Origin: Rhipidocladum racemiflorum
Lineage: Eukaryota; Streptophyta; Magnoliopsida; Poales; Poaceae
DNA: 64,000 nucleotides
NCBI GenBank assembly: GCA_036346355.1
Contig: CM070580.1
Span: 24,853,374 to 24,917,373, forward strand
Reading direction: 5' to 3'
Made by a program: the position numbers and the translations under genes
The notes under the pieces: generated by a model
What the model saw: only the letters and a program-made list of their open reading frames with translations
The model's database searches: none
What the model was told of the DNA's origin: nothing
Part shown: positions 45,574 to 57,446 of the stretch, one piece after another
How the letters are laid out: each line of letters opens with the position of its first letter
Numbering within the stretch: position 1 is the first letter of the stretch

Positions 45574-48500
45574 TTAGATCAGACCACACAAGCGGGGTCT
45601 AGAACAAAACTGCTTTCCATTTGCTTTCACCAAGGCCACCACTCTGGCTATCAAGCCCGCAAAGATAATGGAGGAGATGAAGTGTTGCGAGTTCCGTCCA
45701 ACTGCAGAAGAGATGAGATCTGTAATAAATGATACTAAATCGAAACCTGACCGAAGACAAGTACGAGAAGGCAGACCTTGACTAAGGGTGAACGTTGTCA
45801 CAGTAATCCCACCAACTATGATTGCTGATGCCACAGGAAGATACTGCAGTTTGTTTTCCCAACAACTGTAAAAGGAGAGATCAGAAGCACTTACATGGTT
45901 CATGCAAGTATAGTAGTTGAACCATAGAAGAGTGGTAACCTAAACCACATAAGAGAAATGAAAATGCCCAACACTAAGGCAGGCAAAATATAAGCCGCTT
46001 ACCGGTGCAGATTCAAATCCACCAATTTGAAAAGGACAAGAACTGCTTTCGCTGACTGTGTAGTAACTGCTGATAAGGTATAGAGCATGTGAAGTTGGAA
46101 AATGAAGTATTAATTAGAAGGGTGTTAGAAGTGATAATAGCAAATTTGTAATGGCTCACAAATCAGATGATCAGCACAACTTTGTAAAATAGCAACTTTA
46201 GTAATAATCAGAAGGGTGTCAGAAGTGATAATCTAGCATGAAGCACAGGGGCAAGAATAGTTTGTTATTACTTGAAATGGCTGATTTTATCTGAAATTCG
46301 AAATCAATATATCATGTGTCGCATCCTTAAAAATGGAGGGGAGGCATAATGAAATGGACTTTTGCTACACCACAGCACATGAAACTTAGTAAAGTGCTCC
46401 AACAAATGAACTGTATTATAAGCTCATCGAAGAAACAAACCTAAATAGGATGGTTCACAAATAAAAGTACAGTAGCAATTGATGATAGAAAATATTAGGT
46501 AAGGAAGTTCCTACAGAATATCAGAACAAACAATATGGCTGCCACTTCCTTGTCACACTCCATCATGAAAATTATTTGAATAGTATCGTGACAGAGCACT
46601 CATGCCATCCTTAATTAATCCAGGTAATGTCTGCTTTCCGTACCTGTGTTATTTAAGTTTTTCTCAGGGAAGTTAACAGTATGCACACAACATAATTGAT
46701 TCAGGAATTATTGATGTAGGGAGGCATGAGAGAATTTACCTCACTAGGTCCCCCTTTAAAGCATAAGAACCAGCATATTCAAGGCGTAGCTCATCTCCAT
46801 GCTCAGCCCATACTGCCAGGCATGAACACAATACATGTAAAACTGCCTAAAGCAACACATTAAACATCAAACATTCCTTACAGTTTTTTAATGTATCATT
46901 AATGCCATCAGATTGAGAAATGCTTTCATCTGATGACAATGCCCCAATTCGCTGCAGCTGCAAATCCAAGGATTGTCTTGCAAGGTAACTCCGGAAAGTG
47001 AAAAAAGGGCATTCAAAAGGAATTCATAACTAGAATATGAAACAATAAGCCCCATTTACACTGGAGCATTTCAAAAAACGTGACTTCAATTTTTTTTTAC
47101 TTTTTGAAATTTGAGGATATTTCCTTGGACCAGTGGAATGATGAACTCATCAAGCTACAGCAAAATATCCAAAAAAAAAAAAGTAAAATGGGGAAAAACA
47201 CAAATGCATTTTTTTACTCCCTTCAAATAATATTACCTTAGCTTCGATAAGCTCCTCTAACAAATTCTTGTTCCACACAAACCATGGATCAGCCTGAAAA
47301 AATAAAGTGAAAGAATAGTGAGCATGAAAGAGTTTTGGTACAAAGCCTGATTCCTATCAAGAAATATTAGGAGGAGCAGAATAGTAACATAATCAGAAAA
47401 GGCTTCTGCATTTTTATAATTTCATAGCATGTCTCCAATTATCAAACTCATCATTTCACCTCAAAATGATGTGCAGACTGCATATCAAGCTCCAAATGAT
47501 AAGTTGCAACTTGCAATGGAACATGGGAAGCTCAATTCTATATACATTACAGGTCAGGTTTCTGTGGGGAAGCATTATAAATTCAGGGATCAAGTTAATA
47601 CAATGCCAATTGAATACATTATATAATAGCTGTATGATTTGTTTCACATTTTTATTCTTTTATTTATAGACCACAGGTCTTTAACTGATCAGTGCTTGCT
47701 TTCATGTTTTGCCCTTTTTTTATCGGTTTGCAGTTACATATACATGTCAACCAATTCAGTTCATCGTACTTGGATCACACTTATAGTTGTAAATAAAGAA
47801 AACATGGTAGATTAGCAACAAAGTAAGGAAATAAAATGAAGACAGCAGCCATAAAGATTAAAAAAAATATGGAACATACAAAAAACAAAAATATAAACGA
47901 TAGACTGTCACTAACATTCTTCCATATTGGCTTATGTACCCTCCCTGCAACCAACTTTGATGCCCTCTGCAAGCTACAAATAACAACTCTTATGACAGAG
48001 AACATAACAGGATTTCCATAAATGTTATTGGCAAACAAACTAGCAGTTGTGAAGTGGAAAAATTACGGAGAAGATACAGGAAAACCGTTCTCTTTAATTT
48101 AACGACTTTCGTATTAAAAATATTTTCGATTTAACTCAGTCAGTACCATCTACGATAAATTCTTGAACACCTGGGATTCATCATTCATGCACAGCTCTGA
48201 TTAACTCTACACCACAGAGGGCAGTGGTTGCACGGTAATAACCTGTATTTTGGGTTTTGTTTATTGTTCGCACCCGCTACTTAGTTAATCATCACGAAAT
48301 CACACGTGTTTATATTTTCTGTCAATAAGGTACTCTGCATCTCGTGCAGCACTGACAAAACTAATTCAAATAAAAAAAATTGTAGAATATATCTAGTTTC
48401 CCAGAAGAGCATATAATGACCAATTTCTTGTTTAGGACATGCTATCAAGTAATATATTGCTTCCTAGCAAAAAAAAAGTGACAAATTGCCAAAAATGGAA

Positions 48501-48938
48501 GTTTATGCATCAAAGCACTGCAGACTTTTATGCGACTTTCGTCCGTGCCACAATTGTAGCTTACGCACTGGAATTACTTCTATAGCATTTGTAACCTGGC
48601 TGGATTAGCTTCTGTTTTAACTTTTAAGCATTAACACCAGTACACATTCAAATGGAAAATAACAAAAAGTTCTAGCTAGGTAAATAGTCAATCACCCAGT
48701 GTGGCCTCCTTCTAGTATAAATAGGATCAGATGCAATCATGCAAGTTACATGGAGAGCTATAAGCTCCACGAGCAATTCTAGATCAAATGACCGCTAAGA
48801 AGCACACCACTCAGATAAAAGCCAAGTTCAAATTTATCCGCAAATGGCGACAGCATCACTCACCGGCGAGCAACCTAATCACGCCGGCCATTCCGTATAT
48901 CCTCGAGACCTTGCAGTCGCTCCCCGACGCGGCCTCCT
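45574..48938 (-). pseudogene. SAC7/SAC8-type phosphoinositide phosphatase, catalytic exons deleted
   Basis: Introns are kept, so this is a DNA-level copy. Exons recognised in order: 48938-48864 (MAGVIRLLAG), 47973-47916 (RASKLVAGRVHKPIWKN), 47293-47237 (WFVWNKNLLEELIEAK), 47154-about 47121 (LDEFIIPLVQG, then broken), 46988-46882 (LDLQLQRIGALSSDES), 46812-46740 (AEHGDELRLEYAGSYALKGD), 46643-about 46510 (DGMSALSRYY, NNFHDGV), 46066-46003 (YYTVSESSS), 45843-45777 (LPVASAIIVGG), 45701-45574 (VKANGKQFCSRPRLCGLI and stop). Missing are exon 1, the segments between IRLLAG and the RASKL exon, and everything between IPLVQG and LQLQRIG, which in this family holds the CX5R(T/S) phosphatase centre. TGA at 46553-46555 stands where the family has Arg (likely CGA to TGA). 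Intact relatives dephosphorylate PI4P on ER and Golgi or post-Golgi membranes; the C-terminal hydrophobic pair here is the membrane anchor. Confidence 0.85.
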
Positions 48939-51155
48939 CTGCAAGCGAACAAACTTTTACATGTTGCTCGCAATAATCCAAAAGATCTGAGAATTCCTTT
49001 GATGCCTAATAAGTAATAACTCTGAAAGAATATAGTTGGCAGAGAACAAAATTCTCAGTTTTAACAGAACTACCGTATGTGACAAGGCTGTAAGTAATGC
49101 ATCTGACCGTTCAGAAGAACTGGATGTTACGATGATGTCTAATTCTGTGAGTTGGCAGAGAACTCCATTTTCAGTTCTCGGGAACCGCCACGTGTCAGAA
49201 AGTTCCAAGCAATGCATGATGCAGCCATCCAGCAGAGTTGAATGGTCTCTCTCCCACTCTTGTCATGTTTTTGATCATTCTGTTGGTCGAGCGCTTGCTA
49301 GTTGCTACTTGGTTATCTGCTCACACTTTAAGAGCATATCGGTTCCTGGAATCTTAATGCGGAAAATGAGTTCCGAAATAGTTATTGAGAATTCTGCAAG
49401 ATTGACGCTATCTCTGCATTTGGATGTGCTTTTGGTTGCTTCCACACACATATAGATATAGATATGTAAAATGATGTAATGAAGAACAGTTGGATGCTTC
49501 AAGCGTGCCCACCTTTTGCGTATGTTGATACAGTTCTTATCGACAATTTCAGGATTTGCAACGATAATTGTCTTGACTGAGGTTAAGCCTGTAGCAGTAC
49601 GTACCTTGTATGGTTTGTTTCCAGATACCTGAGGTAGCTGCTTATATAGCTAATTCGGATGCGTCACCATGCTTTGCAGGAAATAGCTGTTCCAGGATTC
49701 AGCAAGTTCTGTGGTAAATGGTACGAGCGGATTAGAAACAGTGCTGGCCGTAGGAATGCCTGTCTAAGAGTGTCCAGAAAATAACCAAAGGCGGATGATC
49801 CGTCCCTCCAAAGTTTTGGTTCCAAAAGGCTACAATTTTGTGCAGTAAATTTCTAAGCAGCGCGTCTAGCCATCGCCTTAGCCTCCTGAGTCAGAAGTCA
49901 GAACTAAACTGCTCTCAGAAGGGAGAGATTTTGTATGGAATACGTGCATGCTTTGTACCCTTTTCTTTTGGTGGTTCACAATTCTGCAGCGTTCATGTGC
50001 TGCGCTAACCTCCTGTCTCCATTTCCTTATCTAGGTGTCTGTCACTCACGCTGTCTTGTCATAGGCTTGCAAGTACTTGATTTTTACTCCTTGTTAATCG
50101 GAGTTTGGCTGATTCTGAACATTCGATCCAGCAGAGGAGCCCTCGTAGAGTAAAAAGTACCGGTCGTCAGTTTTGGGTGAGAGGGATGAGCCGGGGGAGT
50201 TTTCTTTTTGCGGGAAACACATCGTACTACACCTAGCAAATTTCCATGGTGTTTTAAGGGACAATGGCCATGCCCGATGCAGAAGTTTCTCAAGTTTATG
50301 AATTTCTCTCTGAGGAAACACCTTCCAGAAAAGGTTGGTTTTTTCCAACGGGCTGCACCCAACCCTGCAGCACAAAACTTGCCGGACGATTGTCTAGTTG
50401 CACGATCATGTCGGTAAGTTGAAAGTGCAGCTTCCGGTTTATCGGCGTCTTGATTCAGAGCTCCGAGGCTGCTGCACGCAACTCCTCTCCATTGTCGGCG
50501 CATGCCATCTTAGTACCCGGTGCATTCATACATGCCTCATCGAGTTACCGTGTATTATCGTTGGTAAGTTGCAGGCTGGCTTGCCAGAGAGCAGCTCGGG
50601 TGCAGTACCAACTACCAACCAGCCGGAAGGTGTTTTTTGCCGTCTGGACCTTGGTGAGCCGCGCGTCGGCCGCGTCGCGCGTAAACCGGCAGCAGCAGTG
50701 CCCTGCGTGCGCACGTCTCACGCCCCAGCCGAGCAGGCCTGGGAGGCGACACCGCGACAGGCGCGCGGCGGGAAGGAATGCGCCATGAGACGATGATGCC
50801 CACGGGCCACGGCCATTGGGGCAAAAACCCAGCTGTGGTGGTGAGAGTTCGCTACAACTTGCCTCACGGGGGCGCATCGCGTAGGGCGGGGGCATGTGGC
50901 CTCGCCGCCCTGGTGCTTCCGGCTTTTTGTCGCCGGGCAGTGGCCTGTGGGCGGCCCGTGCCCCGTAGGCGTCACTCTCCTGGGATCTGGGCTGGGAGGC
51001 TTTGCGGTTGGCCGGTGCTTGCTGGGCTTTCTGCGCTAGTGGCCACTAGCATGGGCTTTCTTCGTTTGCGGAAGCTCCAGTGGCTTTTTATGTCCGCAAA
51101 CATCTTTCACAATAAAAACACGATAGATAGTACGGATCACTTGTCATTTTTTTTA
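48939..51155. other. Upstream of the SAC copy: no exon 1, no gene supported
   Basis: No SAC first exon was recognised on the minus strand up to about 50.1 kb. Long overlapping frames at 50084-51209 on both strands come from GC-rich DNA (50460-51060) and show no domain. A plus-strand frame at 49036-49455 spans a divergent duplication (see 49033-49210). Confidence 0.4.
49033..49210. repeat. Divergent direct repeat, period about 113 bp
   Basis: TTGGCAGAGAAC, TTTTCAGTT or TCTCAGTT, GAACTACCGT or GAACCGCCAC, then AAGTAATGCAT or AAGCAATGCAT occur twice in order. GGGAACCGCCACGTGTCAG looks like repeat-derived or promoter (ACGT core) sequence. Confidence 0.55.
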
Positions 51156-51298
51156 GAGAGGTGCTTCTATGCTCTTCCTTTTAAAAATTGCACAACTATT
51201 AAAGCATGAATGAAGGGTAGATGGTGATTACTTACCCCTTCGCTTGCTTTAAGATTTGTGCAACTTGTACTAAAAGGAAGAGCATAGAAGCACCTCTC
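51156..51298. mobile_element. Mutator-like MITE (143 bp) with near-perfect hairpin ends
   Basis: GAGAGGTGCTTCTATGCTCT and its exact complement form the ends; the perfect arm is about 26 bp and pairing continues imperfectly. TTTTTTTTA flanks both sides (51147-51155 and 51299-51307), compatible with a 9-bp Mutator-type duplication, although the T run makes this less distinctive. Weaker copies lie at 36484-36612 and 51767-51897. Confidence 0.75.
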
Positions 51299-51307
51299 TT
51301 TTTTTTA

Positions 51308-51766
51308 TATGGTTGAGAATAAGGCTATTTTATACAACGTTTAAGTAAAAGCTAGACTTGAAAAAAAAAACATACGCGACGGTGCTAGAAAAGCCCAAGC
51401 TTCAGCATGGGAGCACTGGTTGGGGTATTTTTTGCTACCTGTTCGTTGTTCCATTTCCACCCAAGCACGGGAAATTCGAACCCCATACTAACTCAACTCG
51501 GAGTTTTCCTTTTGCGCGAGCGTATCGAATAGTCTCCAAAAAGATACATAAATGCATATTTGAATGGAGTTGGAATCAGGGATTTGAAAAAAGTTGCGGA
51601 GGAAAGAGGGACAGTCCTTTTTCAGCCCACTTGGCACAAGAAAAGCATATCACTCCTTATCACCTTTGTAAAAATGTGAATGTTCTCCCTTCCTCGGGAA
51701 GTCATAGCCTTATCAACAGGAAAGGCGGTCTTACAAAGACAGGAAACGGAGAATTGATTGATGAGC
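51308..51766. other. Unassigned sequence between two MITE copies
   Basis: Contains a 144-codon plus-strand frame (51358-51792) with no recognised domain, running into the next MITE. Probably spurious. Confidence 0.3.
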
Positions 51767-51897
51767 AGTGCTTCTATGCCCCCCTCCTATAAATTGTATA
51801 AATTTTGAAGCAAGCGAAGGGATAAGTAATCCTCATCCACTTTTCATTCATGATTTAATATTTGTGCAACTTTAAAAAAGAAAAACATAGAAGTACC
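51767..51897. repeat. Second, diverged copy of the 143-bp MITE, inverted
   Basis: AGTGCTTCTATGCCCCCCTCC at one end and AACATAGAAGTACCTCTC at the other, with AGCGAAGGGATAAGTAATC between, matching the reverse complement of the intact copy. Confidence 0.65.
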
Positions 51898-51910
51898 TCT
51901 CTTGATATAT

Positions 51911-52150
51911 TTATCGTAAAACGTAGTCGTTTACCCACACCAATCAGTAACACTTCAACGAAAACACACGGACATGAACATGGAGCACATAAAAGTAGGG
52001 GGCAAAAGTACTATATCTTAATTAGATTGATTCTCTCTGTACAAGAGGTGCTCAATATATAGCAAAACTAACATAAGATAGGTTTGGATTCGCCCACCAA
52101 TAGATAGAGTCCCTTCAAACTTGAACTGGGATTCTATCTATATCATAACA
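51911..52150 (-). repeat. 3' LTR of the copia element (about 240 bp)
   Basis: On the plus strand it ends ATCTATATCATAACA and closely matches 57447-57684, for example AAAGTAGGGGGCAAAA and TAGATTGATTCTCTCTGTACA. The left end near 51911 is eroded. Confidence 0.8.
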
Positions 52151-52470
52151 CTCCCCTTGGGCGAATACTATGTAATACACATGTCTCGTTAAAAATTGTT
52201 CCAAAAAACCCAATGAGAAAAAGGATGGAGAAAAGAGTAGATTGCACTCGCACTCCGTGTTACACTAGTTGTCTCATTAAAAACCTTCGTGTGAGAAAAC
52301 TTCAAAAAAACCCACTAAAGGAAAAAGAGCACAACTTATAATCTTCAGGATATAAAGTGAGATCTTCAGGATCATGCAAATGGTCATGGTTCAGGGTTTT
52401 ACTCCACTGAACTATACATATCTCTAAGTTATCTCATTTCAATGCCATTAACACATCTTTGAAAAAAAGA

Positions 52471-53600
52471 TTATGGTAAGGACTTAGTGAACAAATATGC
52501 TAGATTTTCATATGACTTAGTTTGTAATATCTTTACCTCATCATTCTTCTGGAATTCATGATGATAGAAAAAATTAGCAGCAATATGCTTGGTGATATTA
52601 CTCTTTACATAGCTCATTTGCATTTGTGTAACAGAAGTAATATTATCTTCATAGATAATCGTAGGGGTCTTGACGGTATTAAGATAGAAAGCTATAATCT
52701 CTGAGTGGTTGGTAGAAGTAGCTACCAAGGTCTGCTTAGAAGACCACCAACAAACGGCTGAACCACCTCAGAAAAATACAAAACCAGTCTTATATTTGGC
52801 ACTATGGGGATCAGATAGATAGCCAATATCCATATATTCCACCATGGTTAAGTATTGGTTCTTCTGGAAAAACAATCCAAGATCTTGAGTACATTAGAAG
52901 TATATGAGTAAAGTTTTGACACTAGCTTCATGTCTTATGGTTGGGACTACACTGACTTGCTAGCGGATTTACTGTGAATAAAATATCAGACCTTGTACAA
53001 TTCGCAAGATACATATGCGTGTGACTTCAGGTCTAAGACTTTCTTATTTTTCATCATTGGTCTGAAAAGTGTCTTTATCCACTTCAAGGGATTTCACAAC
53101 CATAGGGTCTTTAAAAGATGATATTCAATCATATTAGTTCATCTCCAACTCCATCGTAAGGTAAGCATTTGCTTCCTTTATTTTTCCTGTGGTTCCGATG
53201 ACATTCAAATCATCGACATATAATAAGATGACAAAGAATCCATTCTAAGATTTCTTTATGAACACACAGAGATAATATCCCTTCTTCAGGAGGAACTCAT
53301 TAAGTCAGTTGTACCATATTCTCCCTGATTGTTTTAATTTGTATAGTGATATCTTCAATTTGACGCTATATATGTTGCGATTATTAGGATCCGAAATTTT
53401 AACTCTTTCAGGGATTCTCATATAAATATCTATATTCAATGACCCATATAAGTATACGGTCACTACATTCATCAACTGCACTGATAAGTTTAAGTTCACT
53501 GCCATTCATATTAAATATCGGAACGTTATTTCACTTATTACAGAAGAATAGATTTCATCGTAATCGATGCTAGGTCTCTGCATGAACCCTTGTGCTACAC
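52471..53600 (-). pseudogene. Copia RNase H and reverse transcriptase remnant, copy 1
   Basis: At 52728-52471 the minus strand encodes the RNase H end: TSTNHSEIIAFYL, TPTIIYEDN (the catalytic-Asp region), TKHIAANFFYHHEFQ and LFTKSLP. At 53505-53305 it encodes RT: MNVVTVYLYGSLNIDIYM, then KISLYKLKQSGRIWYN. The order (RT before RNase H on the minus strand) and motifs are those of Ty1/copia pol. Intervening stretches are out of frame or have stops. Confidence 0.8.
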
Positions 53601-54740
53601 AAGTAATATTATCTTCATAGATAATCGTAGGGTTTCGATGGTATTAAGACCATATGACTTCTGGATATAGTTAATCACACATCTCAGCCAAACACACTAT
53701 CGTGAGGTTTCATATAAAACTATAATTCCTGAGTGGTTGGTAGAAGTAGCTACCAAAAATGTGCTTAAGAAATCACCACCAAAAAATGGCTGAACCACTT
53801 CAGAAACTAGAAAACCACTCTTATATTTAGCACTGTGTGGATCAAACAGATAGCCAACATCCATATATTCCACCATGGTTAAGTCTTAGTTCTTCTGAAA
53901 AAACAATTCAAGATCTTGAGTACCTTGAAGGTATATGAGTAAAGTCTTGACACTAGCTCAATGTCTTCTGATTAGGACTATACTAACTTGCTAGCAAATT
54001 TACTGCAAATGCAACATCAGGTTTTGTGCAATTTGCAAGATACATAAGTATGGGACTTCAGGTCCTAAGACTTTTTCATTTTTCATCTTTGGTCTGAAAA
54101 GTGCCTTTATCCGCTTCAAGGGATCTCACAACTATGGGGGTCTTTAAAGGATGAGATTCAATCATATTAAATCTTTTCAATACCTTCTTGGTATAGATAG
54201 ATTGGTGTACAAAAAATTTCTTTTAAAAATGCTTTAGTTACAAGCTTAAACAATATTTGGTTTTACTCAAATATTTCATCTCCAATTCCGTTGTAAGATA
54301 AGCAGTTGCTTTCTTTATTTTCCATGTGGTTCCGATGACATTCGGATCATCAACATATATTGAGATGACAAGGTATCTATTCTGGTATTTTTTATGAACA
54401 CACAACGATAATATCCCTTCTTTAGGAGGAACTTATTAAGTTGGTTGTACCATATTCTCCAGACTATTTTAATTTGTATAGTGATGTCTTCAATTTGATG
54501 CTATACAAGTTGCAATTATTAGGATTCAGAATTTTAACTTCTTTAGGGATTCTCGTATAAATATCCGTATCCAGTAACCTATATAAGTATGTGGTCATTA
54601 CATTCATCAATTGCACTAATAAGTTTAAGTTCACTACCATTCATATTAAATATCGAAACACTATTTCACTTATTACAGGAGAATAGGTTTTATTGCAATC
54701 AATGCTGGATCTCTGCATGAACCCTTGTGCTACAAGTCTC
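53595..54740 (-). pseudogene. Copia reverse transcriptase remnant, tandem copy 2
   Basis: Repeats 52617-53594 in the same orientation. Paired landmarks: AAGTAATATTATCTTCATAGATAATCG (52637 and 53602), CATATATTCCACCATGGTTAAG (52831 and 53861), GAACCCTTGTGCTACA (53584 and 54718). Copy 2 has about 150 bp that copy 1 lacks (near 54175-54260), so copy 1 took a later deletion. Coding potential is lost in both. Confidence 0.8.
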
Positions 54741-54930
54741 GCTTTATGTCTCATCACATGAATATTTTTATATCTCTTCTGGATGAAAACCTATTTTAAT
54801 CCTACAGGGAACACTTTAGGAGGTGTTTGGTCAACAGAACAAAAAAAATTCCTCTTATTTTCATATCTCTTCTGGATAAAAACCTATTTTGATCCTCTGA
54901 GTACTTCTGGTAATTGGCATGATAATACTG

Positions 54931-55307
54931 TTACAACAGCATCCTCATATTGGGGTGAAAGATACATAATATTTTGTCGATCATTTTAGTATCAGTAACT
55001 TTCTGGTTACAGAATATTAGTTCAGTAACAAACTTGTACATGGCAAAATTATATAATACCATAACCTTTAAAATCCTGAAAGCGAGGGGGATCCATTCAC
55101 ACTGTGCTTCTGGCAATAGGACGGATCTTTGCTGGTTATATATTTTTTCTTCAGGGAATTCAAAAGTACTAGCTGGTCCTCTTCCATCAAATATTCGGCC
55201 TTCAAGTCCGTATGAAGATGATGCCTTAGGAAGTGCAAAGTCGTACACTTGACAGCTTTGAGAAGAGCAGGGGTGCCGGCTTCAGGCTGTGAAAATAGTG
55301 GCTCCAA
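54931..55307 (-). pseudogene. Copia gag remnant (UBN2-type)
   Basis: In two overlapping minus-strand frames: LHFLRHHLHTDLKAEYLMEE, then LNSLKKKY, VLLPEAQCEWIPLAF, MYKFVTELIFCNQKVTDTKM and IDKILCIFHPNM. These are in the order of the UBN2-type gag of plant copia-like elements. A frameshift occurs near 55140. The sequence upstream (right of 55307) no longer matches. Confidence 0.75.
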
Positions 55308-55489
55308 AAGATCGAGTTGTTATATTAATCTTAGTATTAATTGCCTGGGTAAGGTAATTACTGCCATTCAAGGCAAGCTCGATAAATTCCCTCTATGCGA
55401 TGTCTAATATATCCTATTTCTATTTATGCAAACGACGTTTACTACTAGTAAATCATAATATTGCATGTACACTCTTCAATCAATAAAGA

Positions 55490-57060
55490 TTGGTCTATAT
55501 CTATTCAGTAGATAATTATCTAAAAATTCTCATAATTTTCTTAGCATTTGTCTTAATTTTTGTTAATATGAGGCAATTTTCAAAATTACTAAATAACAAA
55601 AAAAATCCTAAGATAAATTAAATATGGAATAATACTAAAAAAGAAATACAGAGACAAAATGGTCCCAATATGCTAACTAGAAGTTTTTCTAGCATTTTTT
55701 TGTTGTAATTTTCTGTTAATTACCAAGCAATTTTTAGAATTGCTGAATAACATAAAATAATTCCAATACACATAAAACATGGAATAGCTGCTAGAAAATA
55801 AATCCAGAGCCATAATATTATCAATGTGTCATACATTATTTTTTAAAATTTTCTAGCATTTTCACATTTTTTTTTGTTAATGATTAAGCAATTTTCAGAA
55901 TTACTTAATGACAAGAAATTGAATTTTAGCACATATTAAATATGACATAATGCTAGAAAAATAAACCCAAGGGTATGGAACTTCCAACATGTGCTAAATA
56001 CCAATTTGACCAACTTTACAGAAATTCATATAAATAGAAATTTAATTTCATGAATTTCTACGATTTATTAATCTATTTATGATAATATTGGAAAAATCGA
56101 GGGGTAGAAATGTAATTTTCTTTGATTAATTTTTTTTTTCAAAAAAATGAACGGGTCGTATGGCCCATTTAGACCACGGGTCCAACCGGCCCAATCTACC
56201 TTCATTAAACCGGTGGCTAGGGTTTGGAAACTCTAACCGCCACGGCTCCTTTTCCACGTGAGGGGACTGAGCGCTGCCGCTGGCACTTCCGCCATAGCTG
56301 CCATCAAGGAAGCCGAAGCCCACGCTGCCGCCCCGGAGGTCGGAGCTGACGCCGCCGCTTCAGGGGCAGCCGTTGGGGCACCTGCGCCGCCACTTCGGAG
56401 GCCTAAGCTGACATCACCGCTTCAAGGGGAGCCTGTTGTCGCCATCGCTAGCGGTGCCACCATCGCCTCTGCACGGGCGCGAGGACGGCTGTAGCCGACA
56501 CGGAAGTCGAAGCGCCTTCACTGCGCACGGGAACAAAGGAGGCGCAGGCATGGTTGCCACCGGTGAGGAGTGGACGCGACGCGGGAGCGACTTCTAGCGC
56601 GCGCAACACAACGAGGCGAAGCACAGCTGTCGTCGTGTTCTTCGGGATGTGGTGCGGGGATGGATGCATTGACGGTCGTTGCCACGCGGGCACAGGAGCC
56701 GAGCGGCCATCCGTTGTTTGCTGCTAAGCTGAACGCACAACGAGCGCAACAACGGTCATGATAGTGAGCACGCGACGAGTAACGGTGGCTGTGAGGCTGA
56801 ACGCGCGGCGGGCACGACGCGTCGCCCCTGCATGACGTGGTTTCCAAAGCAATGTCGGTCGCGGATGCGTTCTTTGGGACGCACACGCGGAGACGGAGCG
56901 TCGGCAAGGAAGTCAGGGCATGCGGATGCCGAGGCGGCCGCATGCCATCGGACGTCGGTCGGTGGCCTTCGGGACTGGCTGGTGGCATGGTCGTGGATTT
57001 GGCCTTTGGGGCGATTTTTTTGTATTATTGATGAATAATAATTTCCGATCGCAACAAAAG
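55490..57060 (-). repeat. Gypsy-type LTR fragment
   Basis: The AT-rich part (55490-56130) is the inverted counterpart of 34750-35470. It continues into GGTCGTATGGCCCATTTAGACC, GGCTAGGGTTTGG and a GC-rich part (56260-57010) with overlapping frames in all directions, the usual layout of long grass gypsy LTRs. The many Ala/Arg-rich frames at 56258-57038 have no domain and are not called as genes. Confidence 0.45.
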
Positions 57061-57109
57061 ATTAGACTATCATGTAATCTGATTAGCAAAAAAAAATCTA
57101 CTGGATTTA

Positions 57110-57304
57110 GGGGGTGTTTGGCAGAGCTCCAGCCCCACCAAATTTGTGGAGTTGGTGGAGCTAGGTATTACTAGCTTCATCAGATTCGTGGAGCTGGAGC
57201 TGTGGGTCATCTTGTTTATATTTTAGAAAAAAAAATTATAAACTTAAGTCACTTTATTTTAATTTACAAGTTTCAGCTGATCTGGAGCTCTGCCAAACAG
57301 GGCC
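57110..57304. mobile_element. Tourist-like MITE (195 bp)
   Basis: Inverted ends GGGGGTGTTTGGCAGAGCTCC and GGAGCTCTGCCAAACAGGGCC are flanked by TTA (57107-57109 and 57305-57307). Confidence 0.85.
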
Positions 57305-57446
57305 TTAATTGACTGCTCGTGTGCGATCGACTTATGTAGGGCTTGCGGTAGTGTGATCGCATGAGGCGGGATGATCTCAATGCCGTGTAGATAGATGCAG
57401 ATAGACGATCTCAACTAGCCTCGGCAAAATGATTGTGCTGATAATG

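Larger units (their letters stand above)
51911..55307 (-). mobile_element. Rearranged Ty1/copia retrotransposon
   Basis: Minus-strand order from the right: gag (55307-54931), RT and RNase H region in two tandem copies (about 54740-52471), purine tract AAGGGGAG (near 52151), 3' LTR (52150 to about 51911). No integrase, protease or 5' LTR is visible, so it is truncated and internally deleted. Stops and frame breaks are frequent. Confidence 0.8.

Noticed and set aside
49036..49455. 139-codon plus-strand frame
   Set aside because: Spans a divergent non-coding duplication with promoter-like ACGT words. No domain seen.
50084..51209. Overlapping frames of 112-143 codons on both strands
   Set aside because: Caused by a GC-rich stretch with few stops. 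No recognised domain, no splice structure, no preferred frame.
56258..57038. Ala/Arg-rich frames of 63-156 codons on both strands
   Set aside because: They lie in the GC-rich part of an LTR-like repeat and overlap one another. No motif found.
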